Assembly (NCBI GenBank): GCA_002336895.1
Contig: DDFC01000035.1
Location: 1 to 64,000 of the forward strand
From: Verrucomicrobiaceae bacterium UBA1938
Lineage (GTDB): Bacteria > Verrucomicrobiota > Verrucomicrobiia > Verrucomicrobiales > Verrucomicrobiaceae
Direction of reading: 5' to 3'
DNA length: 64,000 nucleotides
A program made the position numbers and the translations under genes. Shown here one piece after another: positions 54,001 to 63,000 of this stretch (its first letter is position 1; each line of letters opens with the position of its first letter). The notes under the pieces are model-generated. The model was not told where the DNA came from. It did no database searches and saw nothing but the letters and a program-made list of their open reading frames with translations.

Positions 54001-57000
54001 AGCGGCGCACCCACCGTCTCCAACACCGCCAGCACCAACCTCCGCCTCGGCGCGCTGGTGGACACCGAATACGCCGCCACCACCGACGCCACCGCCACCG
54101 GCGACGACATCACCGGCGTGGATGACGAAGACGGCGTCACGCTGCCTGCCATGACCGCCGGAGCTCCGGCCACCATCACCATCACGGCCACAAACGCCAC
54201 CGGCTCCCCCGCCTATCTCAACGTCTGGATCGACTACAACAACAACGGCGTCTTCACCGACACCGGAGAACAGATCGCCACCAACACCGCCGTCCCCAAC
54301 GGCGCCAGCAACGCCACCTACAACCTCAACATCACCGTGCCCGCCACCGCCGTCACCGGCACCGGCCTGGGGGTGCGGGCACGCATCTCCACGGACATCT
54401 CCCCTGGGTCCACGGGGGCTGGCGGCGTCGGCGAAGTGGAGGACTACGTGGCCAGCATCGCCGTTCCGACCACTGACTACGGCGACTATTCGGTCTTCCC
54501 CCTGGCCAGCAGCACCGCCAACAGCACCCTCCGCCTCGGCGCGCTGACAGACACCGAATACAACGCCACCACCAACACCACCGCCACCGGCGACGACATC
54601 ACCGGCAGCGATGACGAGGACGGCGTCACCCTTCCCGCCATGATCGCAGGCGGCCCGGCCACCATCCCCGTCGTGTTCACCAACACCTCGGGCTCCACCG
54701 CCTACTTCAACGCCTGGATCGACTTCAACGGCAACGGCGTTCTCACGGATTCAGGCGAGCAGATCGTGACCAACGTGACCGTGCCCACCGGCACCAGCAA
54801 CAGCACGCAAAACCTCAGCATCACCGTGCCCGCCACCACCCTGACCGGGGTGAACCTCGGCGTGCGCACGATGCTGACCTCCTCCGCCTCTCCGGGCAGC
54901 ACCGGCTATGCGGGCACGGGTGAGATCGAAGACTACGTGGTCAACATCACCGCACCCACGACGGACTTCGGCGACTTCAGCGGCTTTGCAGACGCCTCCC
55001 AGGGCGTGAGCCCCAGCCTGCAGATGGGCGCCAGCGTGGACGCGGAATACGCCTCCACCCGCAACGCCATCGCCACCGGGGATGACATCACAGGCATCGA
55101 TGACGAAGACGGTGTCACCATTCCCTCCATGACCGCAGGCCAGACGGTGACGATCCCCGTGGTCATCACCAACAGCACCGGCGCTCTCGGCTACCTGAAT
55201 GCGTGGATCGACTTCAACAACAACGGCGTCCTCACAGACTCCGGCGAGCAGATCGCCACCAATGTCAACGTCGCCACCGGCAGCAGCAACACCACCTTCA
55301 ACATCAATGTGAATGTGCCCACCACGGCGGTGACCGGCACCAATGTGGGCGCACGCTTCCGCCTCTCGGCCCCGACCTCTCCCGGCTCCACGGGTGCCAA
55401 TGCCGCCGTGGGCGAGATCGAGGACTACGTCATCAACATCGCCGCCCCGACGCTGGACTACAGCGACTTCAACGGCTTCAGCAACGCAGCCAGCACGGCC
55501 AGCACCGCGCTGCGCATGGGCGCGCTGGTGGACACCGAGTACAACCCCACGGTGAATGCGACGGCTACGGGGGACGACAACACCGGCAGCGATGACGAAG
55601 ACGGCGTGACGATGCCCTCTCTCAGCGCAGGCCTGGCGGCCACGATCCCTGTCGTCGTCACCAACACCAGCGGCGCAACCGCCTACCTGAACGCCTGGAT
55701 CGACTACAACAACAACGGCGTGCTCACCGACAGCGGCGAGCAGATCGCCACCAACACGATCATCACCACAGGCACCACCGGAGCCACCAAGAACATCTCC
55801 ATCACCGTGCCAAACACCGCCACGACCGGCACCAACCTGGGCGTGCGATTCCGCCTCACCTCCGTGGCCTCCCCTGGCTCCACCGGCACTGCCGGAACCG
55901 GTGAAGTCGAAGACTATGTGGTCAACATCGTGAGCCCCACCTCCGACTTCGGCGACTGGAGCGGTGCTGCCGACGCCTCCAACACGCTCGTCTCCTCCCT
56001 GAAGCTCGGCTCCTTGATCGACGCCGAATTCAGCTCCACGAAAAACGCCGCCGCCACGGGAGATGACATCACCTATCTGGCCGACGAAGACGGTGTGGCC
56101 CTGCCCGCCATGACGGCCGGCGGCAGCTACACCATCCCCGTGCTCGTGACGAACACCAGCGGCGCCACGGCCTATCTGAACGCCTGGATCGACTTCAACA
56201 ACAACGGCGTCTTCACCGACCCCGGAGAGCAGATCGCATCCAATGTGAGCATCAGCACCGGCAGCAGCGGCGTCACGCAAAACGTCAATGTCACCGTCCC
56301 GGCCACCGCCGTCACCGGCTCAGCCCTGGGTGCCCGCTTCCGCCTCACCTCCGCCAGCACTCCGGGCTCCACCGGCAGCGGCGGCGGCAATGGCGAAGTG
56401 GAGGACTACGTGACCACCATCTCCGTGCCCACCACGGACTTTGGCGACTTCAGCAAGTTCATCAGCGCCTCCAGCACCCTGAACAGCAACCTGCGCCTCG
56501 GCGCGCTGGAAGACACCGAATTCACCGCCACCACCAACACCACCGCCACGGGAGATGACATCACCAACCAGGCTGACGAAGACGGCGTGTCTCTGCCAGC
56601 ACTGACCGCAGGCGCTCCTGCCACCATCCCGGTGGTCGTGACGAACAACACCGGCTCAGCCGCCTATCTCAACGCCTGGATCGACTACAACAACAACGGC
56701 TCTCTCGCTGACAGCGGCGAGCAGATCGCCACGAATGTCAGCATTCCCACCGGCACCAGCAGCGCCACGCAAAATCTCAGCATCACCGTGCCGGCCAGCG
56801 CCACCACGGGCACCAGCCTGGGCCTGCGCTTCCGCCTCACCTCCGTCTCCACTCCCGGCGCCACGGGTGCCGCTGGCAGCGGCGAGGTGGAGGACTACGT
56901 GTCCGGCATCGCAGCTCCGCCGCTCGACTACGGAGACCTCAGCACCGTGGCGGATGCGGCTTCCGCCGCGCTCAGCGGCCTGCGCCTGGGTGCGCTGATC

Positions 57001-60000
57001 GACACCGAGTACGTCTCCACCCGCAATGCCACCGCCACTGGCGATGACATCACCAACCTCGCTGACGAAGACGGCGTGGCCCTGCCCTCCATGACCGCAG
57101 GCGCTCCCGCCACCATCCCGGTGATCGTGACCAACACCACGGGCTCCGCCGCCTACCTCAATGTGTGGATCGACTACAACAACAACGCCTCCTTTGCCGA
57201 CAGCGGAGAGCAGATCGCCACCAATGTCAGCATCCCCACCGGCACCAGCAGCGCCACGCAAAACATCAGCATCACCGTGCCGGCCAATGCCACCACGGGC
57301 TCCAATGTGGGTGTGCGCGTGCGCCTCACTGATGTGGCCAACCCCGGCACCACTGGAACCATCGGCAACGGTGAAGTGGAAGACTACGTGACCGTGATCG
57401 CGGTGCCCACCACGGACTTTGGTGACTGGAACGGCGCGCTGGATGCCTCCAGCATCGCCAGCTCAAACCTGCGCATGGGCGCGCTGGCGGACACCGAGTA
57501 CGTCTCCACCCGCAACTCCACCGCCACCGGAGACGACATCACCAATCTGGCTGACGAAGACGGCGTCACACTGCCCAGCCAGACGCCCGGCACCGCAGGC
57601 AGCGCCACCGTGGTGGTCACCAACAACAGCGGAGCCACGGGCTACCTCAACGCCTGGATTGATTACAACAACAACGGCTCCTTCTCCGACTCTGGCGAGC
57701 AGATCGCCACCAACACCGCCATCGCCACCGGCACCAATGGCGTGGCGCAGACGGTGAACTTCATCGTGCCCGTCACCGCCATCCCCGGCCAGCGTGGTGC
57801 GCGCTTCCGCTTCACCAGCACGCAGAATCCCACCCCCGTCGGAGCCAGCGGCGTCGGCGAGGTGGAGGACTACATGGTCACCATGACCTGTCTGCCCATT
57901 GCGGTTTCTCCCGGCACGCTGACCACGCCCACGGTGGGCACGGCCTACACTCAGAGCGTCACCGCCTCCGGCAGCCAGGGTGCGCCTTACACTTACAGCA
58001 TCGGCAGCGGCGCCCTGCCTGCAGGTCTCACGCTGAGCAGCGCCGGTGTCATCTCCGGTACGCCCACCAGCAGTGCTGCCGCCACCTTCACCGTGGTGGC
58101 TACGGACATCTACAGCTGCACAGGTGCCACCAGCTACACGGTCACGCCTGCGTGCCCCGCCATTACCGTCACCCCCAGCACGCTGCCCAGCGGCACAGCG
58201 GGCACGGCCTACTCGCAGACGCTCTCCGCCAGCGGCGGCACGGCCTCCTACACATACTCGGTGAGCAGCGGCACGCTGCCCACGGGCCTCTCGCTGAATG
58301 CGAGCACGGGTGTGATCTCCGGCACGCCGAGCGTCAGCAACGGCGCTGGCGTCAGCCTCACCCTCAAGGCCACTGACACCTACGGCTGCGTCGGCACACG
58401 CACCGTCACGCTGATCATCTGCCCGGTCGTCACGCTCACTCCCTCCACGCTGCCCGCGCCGGTGGTGGGCACCGCCTACTCGCAGACGCTCGCAGGCTCC
58501 GGCGGGGCCACGCCTTACACCTTCACCCTGGCCAGCGGCACGCTGCCCGCCTGGGCCACTCTCAGCAGCTCCGGTGTGCTGAGCGGCACACCGACCAGCA
58601 CCACCGCCGCCACCTTCTCCGTGAAAGCCACAGATGCCAATGGCTGCTCCGGCACGCTGAGCTACACCATTACTCCTGTCTGCCCCACCATCAGCATCAC
58701 CCAGTCCGCCCTGCCGCAGGGCACCATCGGCACGGCCTACTCCACGACTCTCACCGCCACAGGCGGCACCGCCCCTTATGGCAGCTGGACGATCACCAGC
58801 GGCGCTCTGCCTGCGGGTCTCACACTCAGCGCGGCGGGCGTCATCTCCGGCACGCCTACGGCCACCGCTTCTCCAGCCACCACCATCACTGTGCGCACCA
58901 CGGACACCTACGGCTGTCAGGGCTCCAAATCCATCACGCTTCAGATCTGCCCGGTCGTCACACTGGCTCCCACCACGCTCACCACTCCGGTGGTCGGCAC
59001 GGCTTACTCGCAGGCGATCACCGCCAGCGGCGGCACGGCCTCTTACACCTACTCACTGGCCAGCGGCAGCCTGCCCGCCTGGGCCACGCTGAGCAGCGCA
59101 GGCGTCATCACGGGCACGCCCAGCAGCACCACGGCGGCCACCTTCACCGTGAAGGCCACCGATGCCAATGGCTGCGCTGGCACACAAAGCTACACCCTCA
59201 CGCCAAATTGCCCCGCCATCAGCATCACGCCAGCCACTGCTACACAGAGCATCGTGGGCACGGCCTATTCGCAGACGCTCACCGCCAGCGGCGGCACCGC
59301 ACCGTATGCTTCGTGGACGGTCACCAGCGGCACGCTGCCTGCAGGCCTCACGCTCAATGCCAGCACGGGTGTCATCAGCGGCACGCCCACCACTTCCAAC
59401 GGCACGGGCGTCAGCGTCACCGTGCGCGCCACGGACAACTTCGGCTGCCAGGGCTCGCAGGTCATCCTGCTGCAGGTGTGCCCGGTCATCACACTCTCTC
59501 CCACCACGCCTGCCACTCCGACGGTCAGCACCGCCTACTCGCAGACCTTCACCGCCAGCGGCGGCGCCACGCCCTACACCTACACCGTGTCCGGCGGCAC
59601 GCTGCCCACCTGGGCCACCCTCAGCTCTGCCGGTGTGCTCAGCGGCACGCCTGACAGCCCAAACAGCGCCACCTTCACCGTGAAGGCCACCGATGCCAAT
59701 GGCTGCCCCGGCACGCAGAGCTACACCATCACACCGGTGTGCCCCACGCTCACCATCTCCCCCACCACGGCCGCCACCGGCACCGTGGGCACGGCCTATT
59801 CACAAACACTGAGCGGCAGCGGCGGCACCGGGCCATACACTTCATGGACGGTCACCAGCGGCTCGCTGCCTGCGGGTCTCTCGCTCACCGCCAGCACCGG
59901 TGTCATCAGCGGCACGCCCACGGCTTCCACTGGCGCTGCGGTCAGCTTCATCGTGCGCACCACGGATGCACGCGGCTGCCAGGCCACGGCCACCATCTCG

Positions 60001-63000
60001 CTGAAGATCTGCCCCGTCATCTCCCTCACCCCGACGACGATGGCCGCCGCCACTGCAGGCGCCAGCTACACGCAGACGATCAGTGCATCGGGTGGCGTCA
60101 CGCCCTATGTGTTTGCCGTTTCCAGCGGCGCGCTGCCTGCGGGCCTCACACTCAATAGCAGCACCGGTGTGGTCTCCGGCACTCCGACCGCCGTTGCCAG
60201 CGCCAGCTTCACCATCAGCGCCACCGATGCCAACGGCTGCCCCGGCACCCGCAACTACACGATGACCCCTGCCTGCCAGACCATCACCGTCAGCCCCTCC
60301 ACACTGCCTGCGGCCACGGTGAACACCGCCTACTCTCAGACCGTCTCCTCCACCGGCGGCCTCGGCACCGTCACCTACTCCATCAGCAGCGGCGCACTGC
60401 CTGCGGGTCTCAGCCTCAATAGCAGCACCGGCGTCATCTCCGGCACGCCCACCAGCACCTCTGCAGCCACCTTCACGGTGCGCGCCACCGATGGCAATGC
60501 CTGCACCGGCACGCTCAGCTACACCGTCACTCCGGCCTGCCCTGTCATCACCGTCACTCCCGCCACGCTGACCACCGGTGGCGTGGGTGTGGCCTACTCG
60601 CAGACGATGACTGCATCCGGTGGCATCGCCCCGTATGGCTCATGGACAGTCACCAGCGGCACGCTGCCTGCGGGCCTCTCTCTCAACTCCAGCACCGGTG
60701 TCATCAGCGGCACGCCCACCACCTCCAATGGCGCAGGCGTGAATGTGACCCTCCGCGCCACCGATGCCAACGGCTGCCAGGGCAGCGTGGTGGCCTCCAT
60801 CAAGATCTGCCCCGTCATCACACAGTCACCCGCCACATTTGCCGCACCGGTCGTCGGCACAGCCTGGTCGCAGACCATCAGCGGCTCCGGTGGTGTCTCG
60901 CCCTACACCTTCACGCTCGCCAGCGGCGCGCTGCCAGCGGGCCTCACGCTGAGCAGCAGCGGCACGATCTCCGGCACCGCCACCAGCACCACCTCGGCCA
61001 CCTTCACCCTCAAAGCCACCGCCTCTGACGGTTGCTCCGGCACCGCCAGCTACACCGTCACACCGACGTGCCCCACGCTCTCCATCACGCCCAATGGCCC
61101 GCTGCCGATAGCCTACCTCGGCACCTCCTACTCTCAGACAGTCACCGCCTCCGGCGGCACCGCCCCCTACACCTACGCGCTGCAGAGCGGAGACCTCCCC
61201 AGCGGCGTGCTCATCTCCTCCAGCGGCGTCGTCAGCGGCACACCTGCGGCCAAGGGCACCTTCCCGGTGAATGTGAAAGTCACAGACGCCTACGGCTGCT
61301 CTCAGACCTTCAGCCTCAGCATCCAGGTGCTCACCCTCTCCATCGGCAATCTCGTCTTTGAAGACTCCAACAACAACGGCGTCAAAGACACCGGAGAGCC
61401 CGGCGTGGCCGGTGCCACCGTGCAGCTCTTCACCACGGGAGATGACAATGCCATCGGCGGCAGCGGCACTGCCGCAGACACACAGGTGGGCGCGGACTTC
61501 ACCACCGACTCCACCGGCGCCTATCTCTTCAGCTCCCTGCCCTCCGGAAACTACTACGTCAAAGTCACCCCGCCTGCCGACTACCTCTACACTGGCGGCA
61601 CGCCTGACACCGCCGATGACAACGTGGACAACAACAACGATGGCGCGCAGCCCGGCGGCGCTGGCACGCCTGTCTTCAGCCCCATCGTCAATCTCTCCGG
61701 CGCAGCCGAATCCATGACCGATGGCGACACCGATCCCAACACCAACCTGACCGTGGACTTCGGCCTCTGGTCCAGCGTGGCCGTGGGCAACTTCATCTTC
61801 CTCGACATCAACGGCGACGGCGTCCGCAATGAAGGCGAAAGCCTGGGCAACATCTACGTGGAGCTCTACGCACAGGGTGCCACACCCGGCGTGGACACCC
61901 CCGTCAGCGTCGGCACCTCGGGTTGCAGTTGCAAAGGCCGCTACTACCTCGACGGCCTCAATCCGGGCATCTACTTCCTGCACATCCCCGCTTCCCAATT
62001 CTCCGCCGGCATGCCGCTGCAGGGCCTGCAGCCCATGTCCTCCGTCGTCGCTGGAGACGATGACGTGGGTCAGGATCTCATCTTCAACAACAACCCCGCC
62101 GTCAATGGAGCCAGCACCGCCGCCTTCACCCTGCGCCCCGGCTTCTGCCCGGTGGGCGCTGCCGAATCCGGCGCTGAAGGCAATACGGACGACGCCATCG
62201 ACGCCCGTGTGGACCTCACCCGCGACCTCGGCATCGTGGCCCCTGCGGGCACCGGCTTTGCCGCCAGCGAAGCCATCCGCCGCTACATCGTCACCGGCGG
62301 CTTCGTCGCCAGCGTGCTGCCCGGTGCCTCCACCTTCGCCACATGGAGCCAGGACAGCGGCATCGGCGGACCTGCGGACGATCCCGATGAAGACGGCCTC
62401 TCCAACCTGCTGGAATACGCCCTGGGCACCGATCCCGCCAGCCCGCTGCAGCCGAACCGCTTTGCCCTCACGCACGACTCCACCGGCAGCCTCACCGCCC
62501 TGCTCACCGTGCCTACCGCCACGCACGATGACCTCATCATCAGCCTCGAAACCCTCACCGACCTGACTCAGTCCGGCAAAGCCACCTCGTGGAAGAAGCT
62601 CTCCATGGCCAGCACCACCACCATCAATGCCGATGGCACGCTCACCCGTGCGTATGGCACACTGGAAAAGCTGCTCGTCTTCAAGGGCCTCGATGGCGGC
62701 TACATCCGCCTGCACGTGGATCTGGATGCCAACCGCGATGGCGTGCCCGAGGCCACCGTGACCTCCGCCATCCATGGCTGGGGCCGCCAGAGCTTTGCCA
62801 CCGGCTCCCGCACCTTCAGCATGCCGCTGCTCAATGCCGCCTTCTTCACCGGACGCGCCGTCTCCGTCAGCAGCAATGAGGTCATGCTCCCCGCCATCAT
62901 CACCCTGCCCGCAGGCTCGCTCTACCTGGAGGCTCTCGACGGCCCGCTGGCCGGTCAGCGCTTTGAAATCGACGCCACCGCCAGCTCCGGCAACACCGTG

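Noticed and set aside
50077..61329. CRISPR-like regular spacing of near-identical DNA
   Set aside because: The period is 265 or 489 bp, the repeats are in frame and coding throughout, and no unique spacers or Cas genes exist.
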